This document shows, one piece after another, positions 10,617-20,679 of a stretch of 64,000 nucleotides of DNA (positions are counted from its first letter, which is position 1; every line of letters begins with the position of its first letter). The notes under the pieces are model-generated. The model did no database searches. It had not been told where the DNA came from and worked only from the letters and a program-made list of their open reading frames with translations. The DNA lies in contig JABHUQ010000090.1 in assembly GCA_018658715.1 (NCBI GenBank), positions 1 through 64,000 on the forward strand, in the 5' to 3' direction. Both the position numbers and the translations under genes were made by a program. This stretch comes from Fidelibacterota bacterium. GTDB lineage: Bacteria > Fidelibacterota > Marinisomatia > Marinisomatales > UBA1611.

Positions 10617-11862
10617 AAAAGTAGTACTCGCTTATAGTGGCGGGTTAGATACATCAATTATTTTAAAATGGTTAACAAACCAAGGTTATGCAGTCATTTG
10701 TTTTGTTGGGAATGTGGGGCAAAAAGAAGATTTTGAAGCCGTAGAAAAAAAAGCATTTGCTACCGGTGCATCAAAGGTATACACTGAAGATTTACGCAAA
10801 GAGTTTGTTACGGATTATATATTCCCCGCCCTAAAAGGGAATGCAATATATGAAGGTCAATATTTATTAGGGACATCATTAGCTCGACCGATTCTTGCTA
10901 AAAAACAAATTGAAATAGCAAAGTTAGAAGGGGCTGAATATGTCTCTCATGGGTCTACAGGTAAAGGAAATGACCAAGTACGATTCGAATTAGGGTATTA
11001 TGCGTTGAACCCCAATATTAAAGTGATTGCCCCCTGGAAAGATTCTGGATTTTTAGCAGAATTTAAAGGTCGAACTGACATGATTAATTATGCAAAAAAA
11101 TATGATATTGAAATTACTGCATCCAAAAAACGCCCTTATAGCAAAGATGAGAACCTTATGCATATTAGTCATGAAGCAGGCATTCTTGAAGATCCATCCA
11201 AGCGTCCAGATGATGATGTGTTTACTATTTCAAATACATTAATAAATGCACCTGATTCAGAAACACTCATTGAAATCGAATTTAAAAACGGAATTCCAGT
11301 ATGTGTGAAAAATATGGATGATAGTACCAGAAAAACAGATCCTTTAGAATTGTTTAATTATTTGAATGAGTTAGGTGGTGAAAATGGAATTGGCCAATTA
11401 GACATGGTTGAGAATAGGTTCATTGGGATCAAATCTCGTGGAATTTATGAAACACCTGGTGGTGCAATTTTATGGGTAGCGCATCGGGACTTGGAAGGAA
11501 TCGCTATGGATAAAGAAGTGATGCATCTAAGGGATATGCTTATTCCAAAGTTTGCTGAATTGATATACAACGGGTTTTGGTTTTCTCCAGAAATGGATTT
11601 TATCATGGCCGCATTTAATAAAAGTCAAGAAGCAATAAATGGGACTGTTCGCCTTGCATTATATAAAGGAAACATTATTCCCGCTGGTCGAGAATCTTCC
11701 ACATCCTTATATGATCAAGATTTATCAAGTATGGATATTGAAGGTGGATTTAATGCAGTGGACTCTCAAGGGTTTATTAATATAAATGCTATTCGACTAA
11801 AGGCGCATCATTTGGTACTTCATAAAAATAAACCTTATAGATGGCGGAAGGATAAATCATGA
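10609..11862 (+). CDS. argG: Argininosuccinate synthase
   Basis: [50 protein letters not shown]. Confidence 0.97.
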   Translation: MSKKVVLAYSGGLDTSIILKWLTNQGYAVICFVGNVGQKEDFEAVEKKAFATGASKVYTEDLRKEFVTDYIFPALKGNAIYEGQYLLGTSLARPILAKKQIEIAKLEGAEYVSHGSTGKGNDQVRFELGYYALNPNIKVIAPWKDSGFLAEFKGRTDMINYAKKYDIEITASKKRPYSKDENLMHISHEAGILEDPSKRPDDDVFTISNTLINAPDSETLIEIEFKNGIPVCVKNMDDSTRKTDPLELFNYLNELGGENGIGQLDMVENRFIGIKSRGIYETPGGAILWVAHRDLEGIAMDKEVMHLRDMLIPKFAELIYNGFWFSPEMDFIMAAFNKSQEAINGTVRLALYKGNIIPAGRESSTSLYDQDLSSMDIEGGFNAVDSQGFININAIRLKAHHLVLHKNKPYRWRKDKS

Positions 11863-13042
11863 AAAAACTATGGGATAAAGGATATGATTTAAATAAAACA
11901 ATAGAATCATATACTGTAGGAAACGACCCTATTTTGGATAAACAACTCATTTATTATGATTGCATTGCATCTATTGCTCACACAAAAATGTTGGGCAAGA
12001 TGGGTTTGTTAACCAAAACAGAAGCGAGGTATTTAGTTCAAGAATTGAAGCACATCATAGACCTTGATAAAAAAGGTGAATTTCCAATTGCTCAAGACCA
12101 AGAAGATTGCCATACAGCCATTGAAATGTTTCTTACAAATTCATTAGGTGATGTGGGTAAAAAAATTCATACAGCACGATCAAGGAATGATCAAGTTCTA
12201 ACTGCACTTCGGCTTTACTACAAAGATCAAATAAATAATATTAATCAGCTAATTGAAGGGTTGATATATTCTATTTCTAGTTTCACCAGTGATCATGGGA
12301 ATATTCAGTTTCCAGGATATACTCATATGCAAAGGGCAATGCCATCTTCATTTGATTTGTGGGGAACCGCATTTTTAGATTCAATGAAGGATAATCTTTT
12401 ACTATTAGATACAGTCAATAAATTGGTAGACCAATCCCCACTGGGAACAGCCGCGGGATATGGAGTACCTTTAAATATTGATCGAGAATTCACAGCAAAA
12501 GAATTAGGGTTTTCTTCTGTTCAAAATAATTCGGTTTATACCCAATTTAGCCGTGGAAAATTTGAAATTTCTGTCTTACATGTATTATCTCAAATTATGT
12601 TAGATCTAAATAAAATAGCATCAGATTTAATTTTAATCAGTATGTCTGAATTTGGATATGTTGAAATACCAGACGAATTTTGTACTGGCAGTTCAATCAT
12701 GCCACAAAAAAAAACCCAGATGTACTGGAGTTACTTCGGGCAAAGTATCATGTGGTTTCTTCATTTGAGTTTCAAGTTTCACAGCTTACGGCAAATCTTG
12801 TATCGGGATATAATAGAGATATCCAACTCACAAAAGAACCAGTTATGCGTGGATTCTCAATAACAGCAGAAAGCATAAAAATAGCAATTTTGCTTTTTCA
12901 AAACATTTCAGTAAATGAACAAAAATGTAAAGATGCCATGACTGATGAATTATTTGCAACTGAAAAGGTGTATGAGCTGGTTAAAAAAGGTGTCCCATTT
13001 CGAGATGCTTACTTAAAAATTGCTAAAACGATAAATAAATAA
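11859..13042 (+). CDS. argH: Argininosuccinate lyase, split over two overlapping frames (11859-12863 and 12680-13042)
   Basis: N-part has [17 protein letters not shown] and [21 protein letters not shown] ends the first frame and [15 protein letters not shown] continues in the -1 frame. The switch is at the 9-A run 12706-12714. Confidence 0.92.
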
Positions 13043-13044
13043 TA

Positions 13045-14172
13045 ATGAAACGTCAACTCCCAAAATTAAACCGAATCGTTGTTAAAATTGGTAGTTCAAG
13101 CCTTTGTAAAAATAATGGAGAAATTGACCCCAACAGAATACAATCTATTGTGAATCAAATTTCATCAATACGGAATCGTGGTATTCAAGTTGTCCTTGTC
13201 TCAAGTGGAGCTGTAGCTGCTGGTCAACATTTACTATATGCAAATGGCACATCAATTGAAAATAAACAAGCTGCAGCGGCGATTGGTCAACCTGTTCTTT
13301 TGAGCACTTTCCAAAATTATTTTGAAACTCACAATCTGACAATCGCTCAAATTTTGTTGACCCATGATGATTTACATGACCGGGCTCGATATTTAAGCGC
13401 TAGAAATACATTAGGTATTTTATTAGACCACAATATTATTCCCATTGTGAATGAAAATGATACTGTCAGCACAGAAGAAATACAATTTAGTGATAATGAT
13501 TTTCTTGGAGCTCTATGCACAAACATGGTCAATGCAGATTTATTTATAATTTTATCAAACATAGATGGTATTGGCGAACAAGATCCAACCATTAACCCCG
13601 AGACTAATATTTATAATACTTTAATTATTGATGAAGTCGAACAACTAAAAAAGATCTTTCCAAAAAATAAACCGAACCAATTGAGCCGTGGTGGTATTTT
13701 TACAAAATTAGAAGCTCCTGTTATGGCTGCACAATATGGTATTCCTACCATTATAGCAAATAGTCAAACACCATCTATTTTATTAAAAATAATCAATAAC
13801 GAAAATGTGGGGACATATGTTCAACCAACTGAAACAAAACTTAATTCAAGAAAAGCATATATTGCACACGCAATCAAACCAAAATCATTTTTGATAATTG
13901 ATCATGGTGCAGCTCAAGCTATAAAAACAAATAAAGCAAGTTTGCTTCCTTCTGGTATTATTAAAACGGAAGGGTCTTTTTCTCGAGGAGATGGGGTCAT
14001 TTGTATCCAAGAGAATCGAGAAGAAGTAGCTCGAGGAATTGTAGAATATGACCAAGATGAAATAAATCTTATTCTGGGGAAACAATCATCAGATATTGAA
14101 TCTATACTTGGTTTTAAGCACCACAGAGGAATCATTCATCGCGATAATATGGTTATCATAAAGGAGTATTAA
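13045..14172 (+). CDS. proB: Glutamate 5-kinase with C-terminal PUA-like domain
   Basis: RIVVKIGSSSLCKN, QVVLVSSGAVAAGQH, PIVNENDTVS, FSDNDFLGA; C-terminal SRGDGVICIQENREEVARGIVEY. Confidence 0.95.
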   Translation: MKRQLPKLNRIVVKIGSSSLCKNNGEIDPNRIQSIVNQISSIRNRGIQVVLVSSGAVAAGQHLLYANGTSIENKQAAAAIGQPVLLSTFQNYFETHNLTIAQILLTHDDLHDRARYLSARNTLGILLDHNIIPIVNENDTVSTEEIQFSDNDFLGALCTNMVNADLFIILSNIDGIGEQDPTINPETNIYNTLIIDEVEQLKKIFPKNKPNQLSRGGIFTKLEAPVMAAQYGIPTIIANSQTPSILLKIINNENVGTYVQPTETKLNSRKAYIAHAIKPKSFLIIDHGAAQAIKTNKASLLPSGIIKTEGSFSRGDGVICIQENREEVARGIVEYDQDEINLILGKQSSDIESILGFKHHRGIIHRDNMVIIKEY

Positions 14173-14173
14173 A

Positions 14174-15415
14174 ATGAGTTTAAAAGAAATAGGGCAAAGA
14201 ATAAAGAGTACAAGTCAAATTTTGTCCACAATTACGACTATCCAAAAACAGACAGTGTTAAATGATTTAGCTAATGCTATTATCAACAACAATAACTCAA
14301 TTAAATCTGCAAATGAAAAGGATTTAGTTATAGCAAAAAGTAAAGGACTATCATCAGCAATGATTGACCGTTTACAATTAACAGATGATCGAATTCAATC
14401 TATGGCAGTAAGTGTAAAGGAAGTTGCAACTCTTCATGATCCTGTTGGGGAAATTGCTGAAGAATACACACGACCTAATGGGTTACAAGTTCAAAGGCGA
14501 CGAATTCCTTTAGGTGTCATTGGGGTTATTTATGAATCAAGACCAAATGTAACTATTGAAGCAGCTTCTTTATGCTTTTTTGCAGGAAATGGACTTTTAT
14601 TGAGAGGGGGTTCTGAAGCTTTTCATTCGAATATGGAATTAGTTAGAGTAATGAGAACTGTATTAAAAACGTATAACCTTGAAGGTGTAATTGATATTGT
14701 CCCTTCTACTGATAGAGCTAACATAGATGAAATGGCAAAAATGAATGATGTGCTAGATGTAATCATTCCGCGAGGAGGAGAAGGACTTATTAGACATATA
14801 TATTCGGTTGCTACTGTCCCAGTTATTGCGCACTATAAAGGAAATTGCCATGTTTATGTTGATAAAACAGCTAATATTAATAAGGCAATTGCCATAGTTA
14901 TGAATGGGAAAGTACAACGTCCCGGTGTATGCAATTCATTGGAAACGCTACTAATTCATAAAAGTATTTCTAATAAATTTTTACCTAGAATAATTGATAA
15001 ACTTGTTGCCGCTAAAGTAGAAATACGTGGATGTGATGTAACTCAATCCTATTCAGATATAGTTGTACCTGCTACTAATGATGATTATGATACGGAATTT
15101 CTTGAACTAATATTATCAGTAAAAGTAATTGATAGTTTAGACGATGCAATCTCACATATTCAACAATTTACCAGTGATCATACCGAAGCAATTATCAGCC
15201 AAGATCAAATTTCGATTGATACATTTATTCAATCATTAGATAGTTCAGCAATTATCGTAAATGCATCCACCCGATTTAATGATGGCGGTGAGCTTGGACT
15301 GGGGGCTGAAATTGGGATTAGTACTACAAAATTACATTCGTTCGGACCGATGGGTCTTCGTGAGTTAACGACAACTAAATTTGTCGTAACGGGGAATGGG
15401 CAAGTTAGAGAATAA
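14174..15415 (+). CDS. proA: Gamma-glutamyl phosphate reductase
   Basis: RRIPLGVIGVIYESRPNVTIEAASLCFFAGNGLLLRGGSEA, GKVQRPGVCNSLETLL, RFNDGGELGLGAEIGISTTKLHSFGPMGLRELTT. Confidence 0.97.
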   Translation: MSLKEIGQRIKSTSQILSTITTIQKQTVLNDLANAIINNNNSIKSANEKDLVIAKSKGLSSAMIDRLQLTDDRIQSMAVSVKEVATLHDPVGEIAEEYTRPNGLQVQRRRIPLGVIGVIYESRPNVTIEAASLCFFAGNGLLLRGGSEAFHSNMELVRVMRTVLKTYNLEGVIDIVPSTDRANIDEMAKMNDVLDVIIPRGGEGLIRHIYSVATVPVIAHYKGNCHVYVDKTANINKAIAIVMNGKVQRPGVCNSLETLLIHKSISNKFLPRIIDKLVAAKVEIRGCDVTQSYSDIVVPATNDDYDTEFLELILSVKVIDSLDDAISHIQQFTSDHTEAIISQDQISIDTFIQSLDSSAIIVNASTRFNDGGELGLGAEIGISTTKLHSFGPMGLRELTTTKFVVTGNGQVRE

Positions 15416-15428
15416 TCAAAATTTAGAT

Positions 15429-15614
15429 TTAATTTCGTCTATCGGTTGTATCTCTTCTCGGATTGTCGCGACGATCTTTAGGCAGCCTGTTATCTTTTTT
15501 TCTTTTTTCTTTAATATCAGTAAAGGTGGGTATTACCCGGCGATCAGAATCGCGCTGCTCTTTTTTACGACGATCGTTTCCTCGGCGATCTTCACCTATT
15601 CGATTGTTACTCAT
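15429..15614 (-). CDS. 61-aa highly charged DRR-repeat microprotein
   Basis: ORF track frame 15429-15674; internal ATG at 15614 chosen because the upstream part overlaps a terminator hairpin. MSNNRIGEDRRGNDRRKKEQRDSDRR...PKDRRDNPRRDTTDRRN. Confidence 0.6.
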   Translation of the reverse strand: MSNNRIGEDRRGNDRRKKEQRDSDRRVIPTFTDIKEKRKKDNRLPKDRRDNPRRDTTDRRN

Positions 15615-15638
15615 ACCTTTATTATTCCGTAAATAAAA

Positions 15639-15667
15639 TAATAACCCCGGTAAAACCGGGGTTATTA
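15639..15667 (-). terminator. Intrinsic terminator after the TerB-like gene
   Basis: Perfect 13-bp stem TAATAACCCCGGT-aaa-ACCGGGGTTATTA; T-rich on the minus-strand exit side. Confidence 0.75.
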
Positions 15668-15694
15668 AGTGCATTTTGTTAGTGTGAAAAGTTA

Positions 15695-16126
15695 TTAGCC
15701 TTTAAAATCAACAAATAATGTTGAGTCTGTTTTTACTAAGCTAACTTTATCTGTCATTTCCATAACACTGACAGATTCTTCAATCATCGCCATTTCATTC
15801 TCATGAATGAAATCATCAGCACGAGCGATATAAGCTAAGTTTTTAACTAACTTAAATCGATCTTCATCTGAACTAAGTAATGATTTTAAAGAAGTTAATG
15901 ATTCGGTGTACTGAGCAAATCGTGCACTTTCACTACCAAGTTCAATAAACTTATCAATGACAGATGCTTCTATAGCATCATAATCATCATCAGATAGGTC
16001 CGGTGCCATAACCTTAACGTTCCCTCGCATTGCTTCTTTTTCTGAATCGTCTACTTCTCCATCTGCTAAATATGAGACACAAACAAATGTGTAGACCAAA
16101 TCATGATTTTGACTCCAATTTCCCAT
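15695..16126 (-). CDS. TerB-like (tellurite resistance B fold) protein
   Basis: VYTFVCVSYLADGEVDDSEKEAM...LAYIARADDFIHENEMAMIEESV: two acidic helical repeats typical of TerB-like proteins. Confidence 0.65.
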   Translation of the reverse strand: MGNWSQNHDLVYTFVCVSYLADGEVDDSEKEAMRGNVKVMAPDLSDDDYDAIEASVIDKFIELGSESARFAQYTESLTSLKSLLSSDEDRFKLVKNLAYIARADDFIHENEMAMIEESVSVMEMTDKVSLVKTDSTLFVDFKG

Positions 16127-16410
16127 GACTTTCCTTTACAATAGTCTTTGTCGCAATTTCCTCGAAAATAATAGGTAGGTTTGCGACGTACACCCACACT
16201 AAAATTCGTGAAAACTTACTCTGTGTTTTATAGAAGGTCAAGATTTCTCCTAAAACACTGTTAAAATATTTATTCTTCCCATTACGAAGGTTTGTTGCTT
16301 CAATCTTTAGTCTATTGTAGCTTTTATTTTATATTCACGCATTAGAATAAAAGACCATGCATAAATATATCAAAAAAAACAATTAATTTTCGCTAACAAA
16401 GACTCAAACT

Positions 16411-18663
16411 ATGAAAAACATTAATACTGCCCTTGTCAAGTTCAATAGCTTACAATTCAATTATAGAACAATAATTTCTTTTTCCATTGTTCTGCTGGGT
16501 ATGCTATTTGTCGATTATGCATTTCATGTGAATTTTCCATCTATTGTTAATTTTTTTGATAATCGCCTAAATATTTCAATTTCCGATCATGAGAATATTG
16601 ATTTAGGATTTGCGCCTGAAATATGGGGCGGGGTATTAGCTATGGTTTTAGGGACATTAATCATTGTTATTGCAATTGCAGCAGAATCATCTCCTAAACT
16701 AATGGATTTATTTGTTAAAGATTGGTTAAGCCTAAGCTACGTTTGGTTTCTTATACTTTCATCGCTTCATGCTATTTTTATTATGTTTTATGTTGAACCA
16801 TTAAATCGCGTATCAAGTGTAGTGCTAAATACATATGTATTTTTGTTTATTGCATCTATTTTTGCCCTTCCATATATATTTTATATACTTCTTTATTCTA
16901 AAACAAGTAATGTAGTTAAAACTATTTCTGAAATCATAAAGACATTTATCCATAAAATGAAAACACCTAGAATAAAATCAGCTATGGGAAATGATCTGGG
17001 GATTGTAGATGAATATCAAAAAGAAATCATGAGTTCTCTTGATCAATTAGATGATTTATTAGCTTTTACAGAATTCAAAGAAACCCAAACAAATATTATA
17101 AGAGAAATAAGTACTATTGTTCAATTATACATTTCTGAAAAAAACGATTTCAATCCTGCATTTTTTAATCTTACATCAACTATTCGAAATAATGCCACAT
17201 TTCGAACTTATACTGAATTACAATACCAAGAAATGGCAGATACTTCCACATTTTATGAAACAAAAGTATTTCGCCTCTTGGGGAATGCATATATCAAAAT
17301 GATTGAAAATGACAGATTTGATATTGCTTCCCTTATCCCAGCAGAATTAGTTGATATTGGCAAAACATGTATCGGGGCAAATGATAATACAATTATGGAT
17401 AATGTTAACATCCGCTTCAACACACTTTTCAGGTTTGCTATTAAACACGCATATAAAAATAATGAACCTAGAAATTTATATAATCTTGCCTTTCACTATT
17501 CAAATATGATACAAGAATACATAAAAGTTGATCGTGTTGATATGGCAAAATATTGCTACGACAAATTCAAATTTTATGCGAATGATATTTATAAAAATGC
17601 AGAGTCAAATCCATCATTATATTTTATTGTTGATACACTAACATTTGAATTAAGAAAATGCCAAGTGCTCATCCATGAAAAAGGATGGAACGATGAAGAC
17701 CAGTTAGCTTTACTTGACCTTATCCTACAACTTGATAAACCACCTGGTTATTCCAAAGATGGCGTAGATAAAGGTATTTTAGGTGGTAATAACGGTACTC
17801 GACGAATTCAAATTGGTCTTGCATTATTTTACTTATCCATGAAAAAATATGATTTTGCTGAAGCTATTGCTCAAGATTATTTAGATGATTTAGCTTATTT
17901 TGATGAAAAAACATTTAAACAAAATGCAAATACTCAATGTTTTTTGTTATCTATTTTTGGGCCTACGTTTTGGGAAGATACGGATCGTGGAAACTTAAAT
18001 ATTTATTTTGCCCCAGAGAAAGACCAACTAGACCCATTTAAGGAATTATTATTCAGTTTAATGGATAAACGCATTGAAGTTCTAGAGCGTGATGCGCAGT
18101 TTTTATCTTTAGAGGTCGATAAACTTATGCAAAAACGACTCAAGCAAGATGGATATTTAAATGAAGCTGATAAAGAACGAATGGAGGATTTACAAAGAAA
18201 AATATCTGCACGAGAAAAACCGGAAGATGATAAACAAATCACATGGACTGAAAGCAATGACATTCTTTACTCTTTGTTATGCATTGCATTTTTTGCCGAT
18301 CAAGAAATAGATCAGTCTGAAAAAGGTATTATTTTTGATCGATTTGGACAATTTGTGCCTAATGTTTCAGATGATAGTTTTAATTCCGTTTTTGGTATTA
18401 CTACACAAAAATTCATTGAACTAGGAAATGAAGATACTAGGCAAAACCAGTTTGATCAGTCCATTCAAACTATTTTTGAAACACATAAAGATGATTCAGA
18501 CTATTTAATCAATTTGATTAAAGCATTTGTTGATATTGCAAATGCAGATGAATTTATACATGAAAATGAAATCAGTTTAATTCAAAATGCTATCCAAGTA
18601 CTAAACCTAAATATTGAATTAAACAATCCTAAATCCGGAGAAAAGTTAACAATTAAAAAGTAA
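16411..18663 (+). CDS. Membrane protein with N-terminal TM helices, large middle region and C-terminal TerB-like domain
   Basis: About four hydrophobic segments in residues 20-170. C-terminus LYSLLCIAFFADQEIDQSEKGII...AFVDIANADEFIHENEISLIQNAI closely parallels the neighbouring 143-aa TerB-like protein. Confidence 0.7.
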   Translation: MKNINTALVKFNSLQFNYRTIISFSIVLLGMLFVDYAFHVNFPSIVNFFDNRLNISISDHENIDLGFAPEIWGGVLAMVLGTLIIVIAIAAESSPKLMDLFVKDWLSLSYVWFLILSSLHAIFIMFYVEPLNRVSSVVLNTYVFLFIASIFALPYIFYILLYSKTSNVVKTISEIIKTFIHKMKTPRIKSAMGNDLGIVDEYQKEIMSSLDQLDDLLAFTEFKETQTNIIREISTIVQLYISEKNDFNPAFFNLTSTIRNNATFRTYTELQYQEMADTSTFYETKVFRLLGNAYIKMIENDRFDIASLIPAELVDIGKTCIGANDNTIMDNVNIRFNTLFRFAIKHAYKNNEPRNLYNLAFHYSNMIQEYIKVDRVDMAKYCYDKFKFYANDIYKNAESNPSLYFIVDTLTFELRKCQVLIHEKGWNDEDQLALLDLILQLDKPPGYSKDGVDKGILGGNNGTRRIQIGLALFYLSMKKYDFAEAIAQDYLDDLAYFDEKTFKQNANTQCFLLSIFGPTFWEDTDRGNLNIYFAPEKDQLDPFKELLFSLMDKRIEVLERDAQFLSLEVDKLMQKRLKQDGYLNEADKERMEDLQRKISAREKPEDDKQITWTESNDILYSLLCIAFFADQEIDQSEKGIIFDRFGQFVPNVSDDSFNSVFGITTQKFIELGNEDTRQNQFDQSIQTIFETHKDDSDYLINLIKAFVDIANADEFIHENEISLIQNAIQVLNLNIELNNPKSGEKLTIKK

Positions 18664-19227
18664 TTAACGAGTCAGAGCGAAAAAGAAGGCTTGAGTTAAA
18701 TTCCCAATATCTTGGCTTGCCGTCGCTAAATTTTCAACGGCCGCTTTTGCAACTTCATAATAAACCGGGCCACCAATAGATGGATTTTCATCAACCAGTT
18801 TTGTAAAGTCCGCAAGTTTTAATATTCCATATTTTAATGGTGTTGTCGCATGAACATGGGCAGTGCGAATCGCATCATCAAGTACTAAAGAAAATTCACC
18901 AATCCCAAAGGCTGGAACTTGCACAACAAAAACTGTCGCCTCTGATATCGGTTCAGTTTCAGGAGGCGGATCTGTTGTTTCTAAACGAATAATAGATTTT
19001 CTAGACATAGTAAAGCCACTTGCTGCTTTAACCATAATATCTTTTGATACTTCTACTTGCCCCTGAAAAACAAGTAACATAGTATCTCCAGTATCCCCTT
19101 CTTTAAATAAACGTTTTTTAGGTTTACATTCTTTTAAAGTGACTTGCTCTGCAATTTTAGCGCACATTTCTTCTGGCAATTTGGAGAAATGATTAATTTT
19201 TTTAATTTGTTCTTTTGTTGGATTCAT
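18664..19227 (-). CDS. Cyclic-nucleotide-binding-domain-like protein
   Basis: FSKLPEEMCAKIAEQVTLKECKPKKRLFKEGDTGDTMLLVFQGQVEVSK...FGIGEFSLVLDDAIRTAHVHATTPLKYGILKLADFTKLVDENP. Confidence 0.75.
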   Translation of the reverse strand: MNPTKEQIKKINHFSKLPEEMCAKIAEQVTLKECKPKKRLFKEGDTGDTMLLVFQGQVEVSKDIMVKAASGFTMSRKSIIRLETTDPPPETEPISEATVFVVQVPAFGIGEFSLVLDDAIRTAHVHATTPLKYGILKLADFTKLVDENPSIGGPVYYEVAKAAVENLATASQDIGNLTQAFFFALTR

Positions 19228-19230
19228 TTA

Positions 19231-20580
19231 TTAACTCAATACTAATGCTTGATGTTTTGCGTCTACAACATAGTCGTCTGACGGATTAATTTCTACAATG
19301 ATGTGTTCATCACTTGTTAGATTAATTCCAGCACTATCTAGCTGTTCTGTAATCATATCTCTAATGAGGGGACTGCCGCTTTCTCCCATCTGGTCTTCTA
19401 GGCTAAATCCCGATTTTCTAATTGCATAACCAATAAGCAATTGCTTATGTTTGAATTTATAGTAAGCTGATATTTTATTATGCGCAAGGCCAACTAACCC
19501 TTTTGGAATGGGGGCTACGCTAATACCTTTATTATTTGCTTCTTCATTTATGAGTTCATCAAGAAGTTGCGGGACACCAGGGTCCGTAATGTGTCTTGCT
19601 AATAGATGAGGGACATGATTATCAGTGAAAACAATTTCATTTACATTTGCTCTTTGAAGATGAGAAATATTTTCGCCATTAAAAACGTGAGCAACAACAC
19701 GTACACTTTCAGAAATAGCTTTTGCAGTTAATGTTGTTAATACAGTCTTATCTTCATCAGGTGCTTCATTTGGTAGAAGCCCCGAATTATCTGGTAAGAC
19801 TATAAACATACCAGCCTGTTCAAGAAATGCTTTTCTAAGAACGGCCTCCTGAGTAAAATTTTCTGATAAATGTGTTACATCTAATCGTTGGAGTCCTGAA
19901 ATAGCACGTTTAATTATTTCCTGATCTGTTTCATTAACCAATATTACAATTGGATTAGCTTCTTTATTTTCATCAAGTAATCTTAAAACGGACGGTACAA
20001 ATTGATTCCATCCAGCAATGATTAAATGACCTTTAAATTTATTTTCATCCAATATTTCATCTCCTTTTAATCTTGCGGCGACTAATACTGAAGCCACGGC
20101 TCCACCAAGTAATGTCACAATACCAAAATCTAATAACATAATTATTATAGCTAAAAATTTCCCAAAGTGAGTAACAGGACTTACGTCTCCGTAACCAACA
20201 GTCGTAAATGTAACAACAGACCACCAAAATGTATTATAAAATGTATCTGAAAAAGATGGGTCATCTTTGCCAATATGACCACCTACAGATTCTTTGAATG
20301 TATCGTATTCTACAATAGTCAATACGGTTGATGAAATTACGAGCATAATAATTGCCCATAACGCGTATCTAAATAAATCATTATTTAAATAGGCACTTTT
20401 TAAATAAGATGGTATAGATGTTAATTTGCTTATATGTTTTTCTTGAAGATGCTCTTCAGGAATTTCATCATCGAATGGTTCAACGGCTTCAACCTCAGCA
20501 AGCGCGTTTAATTGATCGAACATATCTTTATTTGCTTTTAGCAAATCGTCTATTGGTTTATCGTATTCTTTTTCTTCCAT
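19231..20580 (-). CDS. Potassium channel with pore loop and RCK/TrkA-N-like domain
   Basis: FYNTFWWSVVTFTTVGYGDVSPVTHFGKFLAIIIMLLDFGIVTLLGGAVASVL, then HLIIAGWNQFVPSVLRLLDE. Confidence 0.9.
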   Translation of the reverse strand: MEEKEYDKPIDDLLKANKDMFDQLNALAEVEAVEPFDDEIPEEHLQEKHISKLTSIPSYLKSAYLNNDLFRYALWAIIMLVISSTVLTIVEYDTFKESVGGHIGKDDPSFSDTFYNTFWWSVVTFTTVGYGDVSPVTHFGKFLAIIIMLLDFGIVTLLGGAVASVLVAARLKGDEILDENKFKGHLIIAGWNQFVPSVLRLLDENKEANPIVILVNETDQEIIKRAISGLQRLDVTHLSENFTQEAVLRKAFLEQAGMFIVLPDNSGLLPNEAPDEDKTVLTTLTAKAISESVRVVAHVFNGENISHLQRANVNEIVFTDNHVPHLLARHITDPGVPQLLDELINEEANNKGISVAPIPKGLVGLAHNKISAYYKFKHKQLLIGYAIRKSGFSLEDQMGESGSPLIRDMITEQLDSAGINLTSDEHIIVEINPSDDYVVDAKHQALVLS

Positions 20581-20679
20581 CTGGATTTTCTAGCTCTGCT
20601 TTACAAATTTGTAATAAGAATTCGTTAAATATACTATTGATTTATTTATCAATAAGCAAACAGGAATTTTTATATTTAT

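Noticed and set aside
12680-13042. Second argH ORF as an independent gene
   Set aside because: Its first residues ([11 protein letters not shown]) are out-of-frame argH sequence; only [15 protein letters not shown] onward is real, as the continuation of argH.
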